A DNA stretch of 64,000 bases from Shewanella sp. AS1 (GCF_021412565.1 NZ_JAKCLJ010000001.1:744001-808000); one strand, 5' to 3'; positions 1 through 9,114 are shown, counted from the first letter of the stretch. Numbers and translations: made by a program. Notes: generated by a model not told the origin, from the letters alone.

Positions 1-444
1 TGTGGAGGTTTTTCCGCCTGCATAAACGTTGAAACGCTGGGTGAGGTTTTGGTCTAAGTCAGCAACATCGAAAGTGAAGCTATAGCTACCATCTTTGTTG
101 TCTGTGTACTCTGAAGTACGCGCAGTACGTGTCCAAGTGGCACTGTTGCCTGGACCCGTTGCTCCCATTGGAGTCAACTGCGCAGCAACAAGTCCTAAAT
201 CTTGTAGGCCGATAACAGGCAGATCTTGCTCGTTAGTGGCAAATACAGTGACGGTAGGCACGCCGTCAGTATAAGCAACCTTGGTGATATCGAGATTAAG
301 GGTATTGATCTCTTGAGCGGCTGGTCCGCCTGGGTTTCCGGGTTCGCCATCTTTACCATCGCTGCCACCACAACCGCTCAAAGCTATGGAAACAGCACCT
401 GCTGCGAGAAGCAGCGCAAACTTATTGTTTTGTACTTTCATCAT
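1..444 (-). CDS. mtrC: MtrC-type outer-membrane decaheme lipoprotein, 5' part only
   Basis: The first 148 codons are present; the rest runs off the left edge, so no heme motif is visible. The protein starts ATG-ATG-AAA behind the Shine-Dalgarno GCAGGGA. A signal peptide ends in a lipobox (LSGC), followed by a Gly-rich GSDGKDGEPGNPGG linker. It then enters the MtrC domain I beta fold (TLNLDITKV, VTVFATNE, LPVIGL, GATGPGNSATW), which closely resembles what I recall of S. oneidensis MtrC. In the family, MtrC is the terminal reductase of the MtrCAB conduit and carries ten c-hemes on the cell surface. It has its own leader, separated from the upstream cytochrome gene by a terminator. mtrA and mtrB would be expected beyond the edge. 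MtrF is the alternative call, but mtrF is already present in the window. Confidence 0.85.
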   Translation of the reverse strand, partial: MMKVQNNKFALLLAAGAVSIALSGCGGSDGKDGEPGNPGGPAAQEINTLNLDITKVAYTDGVPTVTVFATNEQDLPVIGLQDLGLVAAQLTPMGATGPGNSATWTRTARTSEYTDNKDGSYSFTFDVADLDQNLTQRFNVYAGGKTST

Positions 445-600
445 TTTTTCCCTGCATAGGTTTGACATCGACTTAAGTGCATGGACAGTTTTTGTACCGT
501 TTTTCATCAATTTTGCAGCCTAAGTGAATGCTGGAAATAGAATTCCCCGATGAAATGCTAACGTAACAAGCGCCTAAAATCTGCCTGACTGATGCTAATG

Positions 601-634
601 TGTGACCGAGATCTTTCTATTTCTAAAGGGGTAG
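601..634 (-). promoter_or_regulatory. CRP-like upstream element of mtrC
   Basis: On the plus strand a TGTGA half site is followed by GAGATC, then CTATTTCT and AAGGGGTAG. Nearly the same module lies before the first undA gene (3397-3430), and a shorter version lies before the omcA-like gene (6124-6154). In each case it is about 150-190 nt upstream of the start codon. CRP control of mtrC and omcA is known in S. oneidensis. The distal half of the site is degenerate here, so CRP is an inference. Confidence 0.5.
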
Positions 635-717
635 TTAGGCGGGGGGGGAGAAATAGGTTAACGGCTTATTTGGTGGTTAAAATTTGTGCTGATTGTCGAT
701 GGTTAAGGCTGTAAAAT

Positions 718-752
718 AAAAAAATCCAGTGATAAAAATCACTGGATTTTTT
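718..752 (-). terminator. Rho-independent terminator after undA
   Basis: The hairpin ATCCAGTGAT / ATCACTGGAT has a 4-nt AAAA loop and is flanked by A and T runs, so it could act in both directions. It lies just past the stop codon of the undecaheme gene and separates it from the mtrC leader. Confidence 0.85.
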
Positions 753-780
753 AGGCTGTTTTAACGCGATATTGTACGGG

Positions 781-3249
781 TTAGTACTGAGTCGGGTGAA
801 CCTTATCTATACCGACAGACTTACCTTCAGCGTGACAGACTACGCAGGTTTCATCGCCAGCAACATACGTTCCAGGAGCACCTTCATAGACACCACCATT
901 GTTTTGGAAGTGGCTAATCACACTTGCATTATCATCTGTGGTTGGTGCGTGACAAGAGGCACAGGCGGCAACTGTTGGTGAGAACTCACCATTCTTAGCG
1001 ACAAAAGCGGTTTTTTCACTCAAGCCTTCTAGGCTCAACTGACCTTTGTCGTGACATGCAGCACAGTTTGCCGGATTCTCAGGGAAGGTGGCTTCGTCTG
1101 ACGTTGTACGGCGTTGACTACGAGTATCTGCATGGATCTGATGGATCATGACTTTGAAATCAAAACCACGTTCGAATGGCTTTTGACTGTGTGCAGGGGC
1201 ACCATTATGGCAAGTTGCACAACTACCATCAGCTAATGAAACTGCTGTGTTAGGCACCGCAGAGTGACAGGTACCACAACTGTTATCTGGTGTGTCCGAA
1301 CCCTTGGTCGCTGTATGAGATGCAGAGAAATCAGCTTGCTCCCCATGGCAGTTAGCACATTTAGCTTCTGAAGTAACGGAACGACGTGGTTTTACATCAC
1401 TGCCATCAGCAGAGAATGATACTTTTGGGCTACCAACAATAACATCGTAAATACTAGCAGTGGTATCACTGCAGTCGATAGCAGCATTTACTGCTGGATC
1501 AACTTCGGCTGAGTTAGCGCATAGGATCAGCTTACCATCCATGAAACCTTGGCCAATATTGACGATTTGCATATATGGTTCAGATGTAGCTGTACCGGCG
1601 ACTGTGATACCGGTTAAGGTGTAAGTGATAGCTGAGCCGTTAGCACTAGCCGTTAAATTTGCATTGGTGTCTACACCAGCTAAATTGACAGATATACGGC
1701 TCTCACTGCGTCCTAGCGCTCCATTAGATGGACGAGCTCCCATGATATATTCTGTGCCATCAAAAGCAGTCAGGCTTACCCAGAACTCTTTTACTTTAGG
1801 ATCTTGATGGGGAGCAACATCATTGTGCCAATCTACAGTGAATGTTAGTTCACCTGTAGCCGCATCAAATTTACCATTTTCCAATGTATAAGCATATTCG
1901 CTGCGCAGTGACTGAGCTGCATTGGCTTTGGCTAAGTGATACGTTGCGCTACCTTGTTCGCCTTGGTCTGCGTGACAAGCACCACAACTGTCAGCCACTT
2001 TACGGCCAACAAGGTCAGCACCATAGATACCATCGGTATCAGGCGTCGCGTTTTTATGGAAGTAGTCTTTGATATCAACCGGGGCAACATCTGTCATGTG
2101 ACAAGAGGCACAAGCTAAACCACGCTGATGTTTAAAGGCGTCAGCATCGGCTGGTCCTTTATCATCTGTGCTGTGGCAGGTCTGACACTCGCCAACAGAG
2201 ACAGGTAAAGTGACCTTCTCCGAGTGATCTTTGTCAGCATCAAACAGTGGGTAACCTGTGCTGCTCGCTGCGGCTTTAGCGATAGTACCGCTGAAGTCGT
2301 TGATGCTGCCACCGTGACCCACCATGGTATAAGTGCCTTTGTGGATCTTATGCGCCATCGCGGCGAGATCCAGCGTTGCGCCAGTTTCAGGATCTTTACT
2401 GTAGCTGTTGTGACAAACTTGACAGTTTTCGATAGCGACACGTTTGCCACCATGCATTGCCAGCGGTTTAGCTGTCGATGAAGCATCATTGTAATTAGTG
2501 TTGTGACACTTGATACAGTTGGCTTCTAGACTCACGACAGTGCGAGTTTCTTCAGGTTCTGCAACTTTGAAGTCTTGCGCTGGAATGAAGTCGATATGGG
2601 TGTTAACCAGCTGATCACCATTGCCTCTTTCAGTTTGTAGTTCGAGAGTAATACGGTGAACTAGCGTCTCGTCATAGGTGAGATCTAAGGTATCAATAGG
2701 TGCTAGGTTGTTTAAATTGGTTTCGAAGGTATAACGGTAAACGCCTGGTTCAACCACTGTTAGGCACTGAGTCTTACAGCTAGATTCGATACCGGCCTGA
2801 ATCGCATCGCCGGGAGCGAAGTTTACATCTATGTCTCTTTTGCCGTCATTGTAGGTATAGTTGGTGAGACTGCGGGCAGGATCGGCCGCTTTTACGCTGT
2901 TGATATAGCTGATCCACTGAGGCGTTTTATAGCCTTTACCTTGTTGTGGCACCAGCTTGGCAATACCTAGACCTAAGGTACTCAGGTTGGCTTGTTCGAG
3001 ACCTGTTACTGGTACGCCGTTGGCGTTAGTCACTACTATATCGACGCTGACGGCGCCATTATCGATATTGGCATCTTCAAGGGTGGCATTCAGGCTTGTG
3101 ACTTCGCTGATATCCAGTCCGACGGGGCCAGATATGCCCGGTTCACCAGTTTTACCGTCACTGCCGCCACAACCGGTCAGCACGAGTGACAATAAGCCAG
3201 CACTCAACAGCGCTTTAGTCGCGGCGTTGAATTGAGATTGTTTCATCAT
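781..3249 (-). CDS. undA: Undecaheme outer-membrane c-type cytochrome lipoprotein, UndA-type
   Basis: This is a surface electron-transfer lipoprotein of about 822 residues. The start is set at ATG-ATG-AAA (3249) behind GCAGGGA; an in-frame start 33 nt further up has no such site. The lipobox is VLTGC (Cys27), followed by a Gly-rich GKTGEPG linker. I count eleven CxxCH motifs: five at residues ~245-425 and six at ~630-805, separated by beta-rich domains I and III. A CX3C pair lies in domain I and a CX15C pair (ILCANS...AIDC) in domain III. Eleven hemes rather than ten point to UndA instead of OmcA, MtrC or MtrF. In that family the protein reduces extracellular Fe(III) and chelates. It is monocistronic, with its own leader and terminator. 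It is closely similar to the undecaheme gene at 6619-9114. Confidence 0.88.
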   Translation of the reverse strand: MMKQSQFNAATKALLSAGLLSLVLTGCGGSDGKTGEPGISGPVGLDISEVTSLNATLEDANIDNGAVSVDIVVTNANGVPVTGLEQANLSTLGLGIAKLVPQQGKGYKTPQWISYINSVKAADPARSLTNYTYNDGKRDIDVNFAPGDAIQAGIESSCKTQCLTVVEPGVYRYTFETNLNNLAPIDTLDLTYDETLVHRITLELQTERGNGDQLVNTHIDFIPAQDFKVAEPEETRTVVSLEANCIKCHNTNYNDASSTAKPLAMHGGKRVAIENCQVCHNSYSKDPETGATLDLAAMAHKIHKGTYTMVGHGGSINDFSGTIAKAAASSTGYPLFDADKDHSEKVTLPVSVGECQTCHSTDDKGPADADAFKHQRGLACASCHMTDVAPVDIKDYFHKNATPDTDGIYGADLVGRKVADSCGACHADQGEQGSATYHLAKANAAQSLRSEYAYTLENGKFDAATGELTFTVDWHNDVAPHQDPKVKEFWVSLTAFDGTEYIMGARPSNGALGRSESRISVNLAGVDTNANLTASANGSAITYTLTGITVAGTATSEPYMQIVNIGQGFMDGKLILCANSAEVDPAVNAAIDCSDTTASIYDVIVGSPKVSFSADGSDVKPRRSVTSEAKCANCHGEQADFSASHTATKGSDTPDNSCGTCHSAVPNTAVSLADGSCATCHNGAPAHSQKPFERGFDFKVMIHQIHADTRSQRRTTSDEATFPENPANCAACHDKGQLSLEGLSEKTAFVAKNGEFSPTVAACASCHAPTTDDNASVISHFQNNGGVYEGAPGTYVAGDETCVVCHAEGKSVGIDKVHPTQY

Positions 3250-3396
3250 GATATTTCCCTGCAATAGTGTAATCATCATCAAACACTTTGGTAATGAAGC
3301 ATAAACTTCGTTACCCGTATTAGATTTATGGAATTAGTTTTCCAGGGGCAAGGCTAACCAAGTTGTGGTTTTTTATCAGTCAATTTCATTGGGGAT

Positions 3397-3430
3397 TGTG
3401 ATTGAGATCCGACTATTTCTTAAGAGGTAG
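3397..3430 (-). promoter_or_regulatory. CRP-like upstream element of undA
   Basis: TGTGATTGAGATCC is followed by GACTATTTCTTAAGAGGTAG, matching the module before mtrC at 24-26 of 34 positions. It sits about 150 nt upstream of the undA start. The TGTGA-N6-TCCGA core is a plausible but imperfect CRP site. Confidence 0.5.
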
Positions 3431-3532
3431 ATTCTTGTGTTAAGTGTGTTTTAAGTTTGTTTTAAGAAAGTTTATGGCTGGTTTTTGAGCTGTTTTATGC
3501 TTGTTTCGTTATTGCACTGCTTTTTATGGCAT

Positions 3533-3570
3533 AAAAAAATGGTTGGAAGATTATCTTCCAACCATTTTTA
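3533..3570 (-). terminator. Terminator after omcA-like gene
   Basis: A long perfect stem, AATGGTTGGAAGA / TCTTCCAACCATT, has a 3-nt loop and T runs on both sides. It lies directly downstream of the decaheme gene and isolates it from undA. Confidence 0.9.
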
Positions 3571-3599
3571 TTTCAGTAACTTAACTTATTAGCATTAAA

Positions 3600-5966
3600 T
3601 TACTTCAGATTATGGTACTGCTTAACGCTGTCTGCTTTGTGACAAGTTGAGCAAGATTCACCGTTCAGGCTTGCTTCGCTGTAGCTTTCTGTATCAACAA
3701 CACCACCCATGCTTTCGATGTGTGCCTTGGCAGCATCTTTACCATTGCCAATATCATAGCTGTCGGACACGTGGCAAGATGCACACACACCGGCCTGTGG
3801 GCTAGAGAAAGTCGTTGGTTTGGTAATTACACCATTGCTAGTTACAGCTTTATCCCAACGCATAGCGGTTGAACGGGCATTCTCTAAGGCAAAATCATCG
3901 TCATTATGACACGCCGAGCATTGGGCGCTGCTAACCAGAGCCTGCACATCTTCGCGGCCGTGAGCCTTACCGAAAGTGCCGTGAACGCGCACGATCAAGC
4001 TGTTGTAGTCACCACCTTCGTGACACTGAGCACAGGTGTGCAGATCCGCATTACGGTAGTGCGTTGCACCATGACGTGCAACCATGTCGTTGTTATGACA
4101 GTTACGACAGCTTTCGTAGTTAGCCGCACTCGTACGTTCAGCACCTGCTGTACCATCAATTTTGATGAATTGAGTAGTCGCAAGATTTGAACTTAGAACA
4201 CCAGAACAAATACCTTCTTCAGTTGTATTGGCTGCATTATCAAGAACTTTCAAGTCTGAACTTTTGTTATTGAAACAGACTTTGATATCCCCAGCGGTAA
4301 TTGCTAGGTCGGCACCCTTATTCAACGCATCAGCAAGTGCTGGTAATGTGTAGCTTGTTGACGTTGCATCCACAGTAACGCTGAAACTTCCATCAGTATT
4401 TTGATTCAACGTGCCTGTTGAACGAGAAGCTAAATAAGCATCTGGATTTTGGCTATCAACTGCGTTTACATAAACATTCGCTGCTAAAACTAGTTGGTTG
4501 CTTCTGTTTAGGATTAAAGGGATATGATCAGTGGTGATAGCTTGGCCATCTCTACTCAGGTTCATAGTGAAGCTTAAGACCGAGCTAGTGCTATCCCAGT
4601 TAATATTGCTGTAGGCGGTTTCAATCAGCATACCCGCCTGAGAAGCGGCTTCACGACTGTTGATGCCAGTTCCAGCAAAGTGACGGAAGGCGCCACCACG
4701 GGTACTGCCTTCGTGTGAGTTGTGACAAGAGACACAGCCGGTTAATACTGTGGTATCTTCAACAACGTCAGTACGGTCACCATAGTGATAGTTACCATGA
4801 CAGGTCTGACAACTCTTAACATCCATGTCGGCAAACCAAGACAAGGCGTGAGTTGTTACACCTTGTGGCAGGGTGTCTGCCGTTGTCTCATAGCTGACGT
4901 GACATTGCTGACAGTCGGCAGTTGAGGCTGGGAAGTTAAGGGCAGACTTAGGCTCGCCATTGCTGTCCAGTGCCGCGCCGTCAAACTGATAGGCGAAGGC
5001 GGGGTTTTTACCCGCATCAGCGATCACCTTGTTAAATTTCGCTAATTCACGACGATCGGTTTCTGTGATACCCGTGTGGACGGCATGAACTAAGCCTTTG
5101 ATAGACCCATCGAAAGTGAACTCGACCGCATCGCCATTGGCATCAACGCCTGAACCGCTGTAAACAGTGTAATCTGTGTGACAGAAACCACAGCCTTCGG
5201 CGGTGTTACCATAGTTGCCGTGGCGAATATGGTCTTGACCCACGTGACAGTTGGTACAAGTTTCCATCTCTAAGGAGCGTTTAGGCGAGCTGACAGACTG
5301 TTCTGTCAGTGGATCCCAGTAGTAGGCTTCCACATTTTTCAGTTTGTTTTCACCCACACCGTAAGTGATCACATAGATACCGTGAATCTGGTTGGCATCG
5401 TAATCGTAATCTAAACCGTTGGTTTCGATGATATTCGGAGCGGTGATCTGGTATTTACCTTGGCCTAAATAGCTCAGACAGGTTTCACCTTCTGGACAGT
5501 CTCTAGTTGGACGCCAGTTGTTAGTGCCTGTCATAGGCGCAGTGTCTTTGGTGGTGTTGCGATAGGATAACCAGATCTGCTCTTCGCCATCGGCTCTTGC
5601 CGTGACTTCTACCGCGTTTTCACCTTCACCTTGTGTGTAAGGCGTAAAGGTTTCGCTGCGCGTACCCATACGGCCAAAGGCGATGCGTAGTGGGTCTTTT
5701 AAGGTTTCAAGACCGGTAACCGCGACGCCGTTAGGGTTGGTCAGTGTAAATTCAAAGGTAAGCGTCTTGCTTGCTTCATCGTAAGCTGCTTGCTCAACTT
5801 TGGTCTGCACTGCGCTGGCACTATTGATATCAATAGAGATTTCACCAGGCTGACCGATTTCACCATCTTGACCATCGCTGCCATTACAACCTACTAACGC
5901 TAAGGACAAAGCCCCAACGCCGAAAGCAGTTTTGACTGCGGTACTGATTGAATACCGTTTCATCAT
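3600..5966 (-). CDS. omcA: OmcA-like decaheme outer-membrane c-type cytochrome lipoprotein
   Basis: This 788-residue lipoprotein has its signal peptide ending at ALVGC and a GSDGQDGEIGQPGE linker. There are ten CxxCH motifs: five at residues ~235-410 and five at ~620-775, the split-pentaheme layout of outer-membrane Mtr/Omc cytochromes. The start is ATG-ATG-AAA behind GCAGGGGAA. The candidate domain III disulfide has an unusually long spacing (CX22C: VCFNNK...GIC), and domain I has a CX5C pair. The protein is longer than OmcA as I recall it (about 735 residues) and its domain I differs clearly from the neighbours. It occupies the usual omcA position between mtrDEF and mtrC, so I call it OmcA-like, but it could be a separate clade. 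Its predicted role is terminal transfer of electrons to minerals or flavins at the cell surface. It is monocistronic. Confidence 0.72.
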   Translation of the reverse strand: MMKRYSISTAVKTAFGVGALSLALVGCNGSDGQDGEIGQPGEISIDINSASAVQTKVEQAAYDEASKTLTFEFTLTNPNGVAVTGLETLKDPLRIAFGRMGTRSETFTPYTQGEGENAVEVTARADGEEQIWLSYRNTTKDTAPMTGTNNWRPTRDCPEGETCLSYLGQGKYQITAPNIIETNGLDYDYDANQIHGIYVITYGVGENKLKNVEAYYWDPLTEQSVSSPKRSLEMETCTNCHVGQDHIRHGNYGNTAEGCGFCHTDYTVYSGSGVDANGDAVEFTFDGSIKGLVHAVHTGITETDRRELAKFNKVIADAGKNPAFAYQFDGAALDSNGEPKSALNFPASTADCQQCHVSYETTADTLPQGVTTHALSWFADMDVKSCQTCHGNYHYGDRTDVVEDTTVLTGCVSCHNSHEGSTRGGAFRHFAGTGINSREAASQAGMLIETAYSNINWDSTSSVLSFTMNLSRDGQAITTDHIPLILNRSNQLVLAANVYVNAVDSQNPDAYLASRSTGTLNQNTDGSFSVTVDATSTSYTLPALADALNKGADLAITAGDIKVCFNNKSSDLKVLDNAANTTEEGICSGVLSSNLATTQFIKIDGTAGAERTSAANYESCRNCHNNDMVARHGATHYRNADLHTCAQCHEGGDYNSLIVRVHGTFGKAHGREDVQALVSSAQCSACHNDDDFALENARSTAMRWDKAVTSNGVITKPTTFSSPQAGVCASCHVSDSYDIGNGKDAAKAHIESMGGVVDTESYSEASLNGESCSTCHKADSVKQYHNLK

Positions 5967-6572
5967 TTTTCCCCTGCATGAGAATGAGATTTTATTTTCA
6001 TTGATTTGGCTGAAATTAATTTGTTGTGATTAGGTTAATTTCGGCCTGTTGGTTTTGCCGCTTGCTATTGCCTCAAGCTGCAGACCTTGCTGGTCTTGTT
6101 ATTTAGTTGAATCACAAGATCTCAGTGAGTGGAGATCTTACCCAAAAGAGGTAGTAAAAGAAGAACTTAAGATAGGTAAACGTGAGATGGATCGCTTCCC
6201 GCTATCCGCCAGGTTGAGTTTTTGTTAAATCTCATGTATTTCATGTGTTTACGATTGATTTTTTCCGTTGGAAGCCATGGTTTTTCCCGCTGGCAGAGGG
6301 TATCTTAAGTAAAACTTAAAAATGCAAAAAAGCTTTCCACTAAAATTGATCTAAAACAATAAATGGGCATTATTCTTGGCTAGGTAGATAATACTCATTT
6401 TCAATAATGGGCTGGGTCATCTCTCTATTTGTTAGTGATTTGTTTGTTTTTGTCCCGTTTGGGTTTGCGCTTTCCTCGCCTTATAGGTGTTTATTTTATG
6501 GATCTTTTTAAGGCGAGATCGCTTGAAGACACTCGTGCTGCAGATGAGATCTATCCAATTGCATTGCAAATA
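5967..6572. other. Leader and promoter region of the omcA-like gene
   Basis: About 600 bp without a convincing ORF. It holds the 5' leader of the omcA-like gene, a CRP-like or operator-like element near 6116-6154, and AT-rich sequence up to the terminator of the mtrD operon. I see no other gene. Confidence 0.6.
6116..6154 (-). promoter_or_regulatory. Inverted repeat and conserved element before the omcA-like gene
   Basis: A perfect inverted repeat, AAGATCTC-N8-GAGATCTT (6116-6139), overlaps a GTGA...GAGATC...AAGAGGTAG module shared with the mtrC and undA leaders. In this copy the gap between GAGATC and AAGAGGTAG is 8 nt instead of 12. It lies about 150-190 nt upstream of the start codon. Confidence 0.5.
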
Positions 6573-6598
6573 AAAAGCGGCGCTGAGGGCGCCGCTTG
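6573..6598 (-). terminator. Terminator of the mtrD-mtrE-mtrF-undA operon
   Basis: Read on the minus strand, AAGCGGCGCC-CTCA-GCGCCGCTT is followed by TTTATTT. It lies 20 nt after the stop codon of the second undecaheme gene and is the only strong terminator seen downstream of mtrD. Confidence 0.85.
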
Positions 6599-6618
6599 GG
6601 GATAAACCAACCCAAGGG

Positions 6619-9114
6619 TTATTTTATTGGGTGGACACTGTCAAAACCTGCAGACTTGCCAGTATCGTGGCACAGAGCGCAGGTTTCATCTCCCGCCTGA
6701 TAGGTGCCGGCAGTACCTGCATAGACGCCACCATTGCCTCTGAAATGACTCACTACAGACGCCGCATCGGCTTCTATCGGGGCATGGCAAGATGCACAGG
6801 CGGCAACTATAGGGGAAAACTCGCCATTGCTGGCGGCAAACGCAGGTTTGGCGGCTAATGCAGATAGGCTGATTTGACCACTGTCGTGACAGGCGGCGCA
6901 GTTGGCTGGGTTTTCAGGGAAGGTGATCTCATCTGTGGTTGTCCGGCGCAGGCTACGGGTATCGGCGTGAATTTGATGGATCATCACTTTAAAATCAAAA
7001 CCACGTTCGAAGGGTTTAATCGAGTGTGCCGGTGCGCCGTTATGACAGGTGACGCAGCTGCCATCGCCTAAGGCGACCGCTGTGTTAGGCACGCTCGAAT
7101 GGCAGGCGCCACAACTCGAATCGGGGGTATCAGTACCATGAGTTGTGGCGTGGGATACTGAAAAGTCAGCCTGCTCACCATGGCAGCTGGCACATTTGGC
7201 TTCCGATACCACCAGACTGCGGGCTGTCACATCGGCGGCATTACTGGAGAATGACGCCTTATTGCTGCCGACGATCACATCAAAGATCGGCGCCGTAGTG
7301 CTGTTACAGTCTATAGCTGCATTTACGGCGGGATCGATCTCATCTGAATTAGCACAGATTAACAGCTTGCCATCCAAGAAACCCTGAGCCGTGTTGATCA
7401 GCGGCGCCTGATTGGTGGGATCTAATCCAGATAGCGTATAGGTAAAGCTACTACCGTTTGCGGCAACGGATAGATTGGCATTGGTATCCACTCCGGCTAA
7501 GTTGATGGAGATCCTGCCAGCATTGCGCCCGAAGGGGTTATTTGTGCTCGAAGCACGTTGCCCCATCACATATTCGACACCATCAAATGCGGTCAGACTA
7601 ACCCAGAACTCTCTTACATTGGGATCTTGATGTGGTGGCACATCATTGCGCCAATTGACGGTGAATGTGAGTGAACCCGCAGCCGCATCAAATGTGCCAT
7701 TCTCCAGAGTGTAGCTATAGTCGTTTCGCAGCGACTGAGCTGTGTTAGCTTTGGCCAGATGGAACTTGGCACTACCCTCATCCCCCTCAATTGCGTGGCA
7801 AGAATCACAACCACCGCTGTTAAAGACACCTGTTACATCCGCGCCAGGGATACCATCGGTTGCGGGATCTGAATAGTAGTGGAAGTAGTTACCCACAAAA
7901 CCTCTGTCGCGTTCACCGGCAGGTGGCGTTAAGTATTGCGGGTTATCTATGGGGTTAAAGCCTGTCATATGACAGGAGGCACAAGCCAATCCTCTGTGAT
8001 GTTTAAAGGCTGTGGCATCGACAGGACCCGTGCTGTCCGTGCTGTGACAGCTCTGACAGTTGCCTATGCTCACAGGCAAAGTGACTTTTTCTGAATTATC
8101 CTGGCCGTCGCGAAAGAGTGGATAGCCAATGTTAGGATCGTTAGCGGCTTTGGCTATGGCGCCGCTGAAATCATGAATCGTACCACGTCCGACCATGATG
8201 TAATCGCCTTTATGGATTGCATGTACCATGGCGGCTAAGTCTAACGGCGAGCCGGTTTCAGGATCTTTGCTGTAGCTGTTATGGCATACCTGACAGTTGG
8301 CAATCTCATAACGTCGTCCTCCGTGAAGCAGCAGTGGAATCGCTGTGGCAGATGTGTCTGCATAGTTAGTGCTGTGACATGCCATGCAGTTTGCTTCAAT
8401 AGATACAACCGTGCGGGTTTCTTCCGCTTCGGCGGTTCTGAAATCTTCGCTAGGAACAAAATCAATGTGAGTATTGATCAGTTTTTCCCGTTCACCATTG
8501 GCCTGAAACTCTAAGGTAATACGGTGTACCAAGGAGGGATCGTAGCTTAAATCCAGCTCAGGGATAGGCGTGAGTGCATCGAGTTTAGTTTCAAAGGTAT
8601 AACGATAGACACCAGGTTCGACAACGGTGACACAGTTAACCCCACAGCTGGATTCTATGCCCGCCTGTATCGCATCGCCCGGGGTGAAATTAACCGCGAT
8701 ATCCTGACCATTTTCGTTATAAACAAAGTTCGTTAAGGTTCTGGCGGCATCGGGTGAACGCATATCGTTGATATAGCTTATCCATTGGGGCGTTTTGTAG
8801 TCTTTTCCTCCTTGAGGGACAAGCTTAGCAATACCGAGGCCAAAGATATTGGCATCATTAAAGCTTTCCAGTCCCGTTAGCGGCACGCCGTTAGCATTGG
8901 TTACGAGCAGATCGACACTGATGCTATTGCTCTCAATCATAGGATTTTCGAGCTCAATCTTGATACTCGTTGCTTGACCTATCTCTAGGCCAACAAATCC
9001 TGATTCTCCCGGCTCACCATCTTTACCATCACCGTCACAGGCAGTGAGTAAAAACAGGGTGGTTGCAGTGATCAGCCCCATTTTTAACTTAGATCGTTTC
9101 ACTGTTAGTTTCAT
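6619..9114 (-). CDS. undA: Second undecaheme outer-membrane cytochrome lipoprotein, UndA-type
   Basis: 831 residues; the start at 9114 follows AAGGA. The lipobox is LLTAC, then GDGKDGEPGESG. Eleven CxxCH motifs are present, five at residues ~242-435 and six at ~640-812. It has the CX3C pair (SSCGVNC) and the CX15C pair (LICANS...AIDC). It aligns along its whole length with the undecaheme at 781-3249 but carries an extra stretch of about 15 residues between hemes 4 and 5 (PPAGERDRGFVGNYFHYY). Only 65 nt separate it from mtrF and no terminator lies between, so it is probably the last gene of the mtrDEF operon. It is a predicted surface terminal reductase that may partner MtrDE. Confidence 0.85.
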   Translation of the reverse strand: MKLTVKRSKLKMGLITATTLFLLTACDGDGKDGEPGESGFVGLEIGQATSIKIELENPMIESNSISVDLLVTNANGVPLTGLESFNDANIFGLGIAKLVPQGGKDYKTPQWISYINDMRSPDAARTLTNFVYNENGQDIAVNFTPGDAIQAGIESSCGVNCVTVVEPGVYRYTFETKLDALTPIPELDLSYDPSLVHRITLEFQANGEREKLINTHIDFVPSEDFRTAEAEETRTVVSIEANCMACHSTNYADTSATAIPLLLHGGRRYEIANCQVCHNSYSKDPETGSPLDLAAMVHAIHKGDYIMVGRGTIHDFSGAIAKAANDPNIGYPLFRDGQDNSEKVTLPVSIGNCQSCHSTDSTGPVDATAFKHHRGLACASCHMTGFNPIDNPQYLTPPAGERDRGFVGNYFHYYSDPATDGIPGADVTGVFNSGGCDSCHAIEGDEGSAKFHLAKANTAQSLRNDYSYTLENGTFDAAAGSLTFTVNWRNDVPPHQDPNVREFWVSLTAFDGVEYVMGQRASSTNNPFGRNAGRISINLAGVDTNANLSVAANGSSFTYTLSGLDPTNQAPLINTAQGFLDGKLLICANSDEIDPAVNAAIDCNSTTAPIFDVIVGSNKASFSSNAADVTARSLVVSEAKCASCHGEQADFSVSHATTHGTDTPDSSCGACHSSVPNTAVALGDGSCVTCHNGAPAHSIKPFERGFDFKVMIHQIHADTRSLRRTTTDEITFPENPANCAACHDSGQISLSALAAKPAFAASNGEFSPIVAACASCHAPIEADAASVVSHFRGNGGVYAGTAGTYQAGDETCALCHDTGKSAGFDSVHPIK

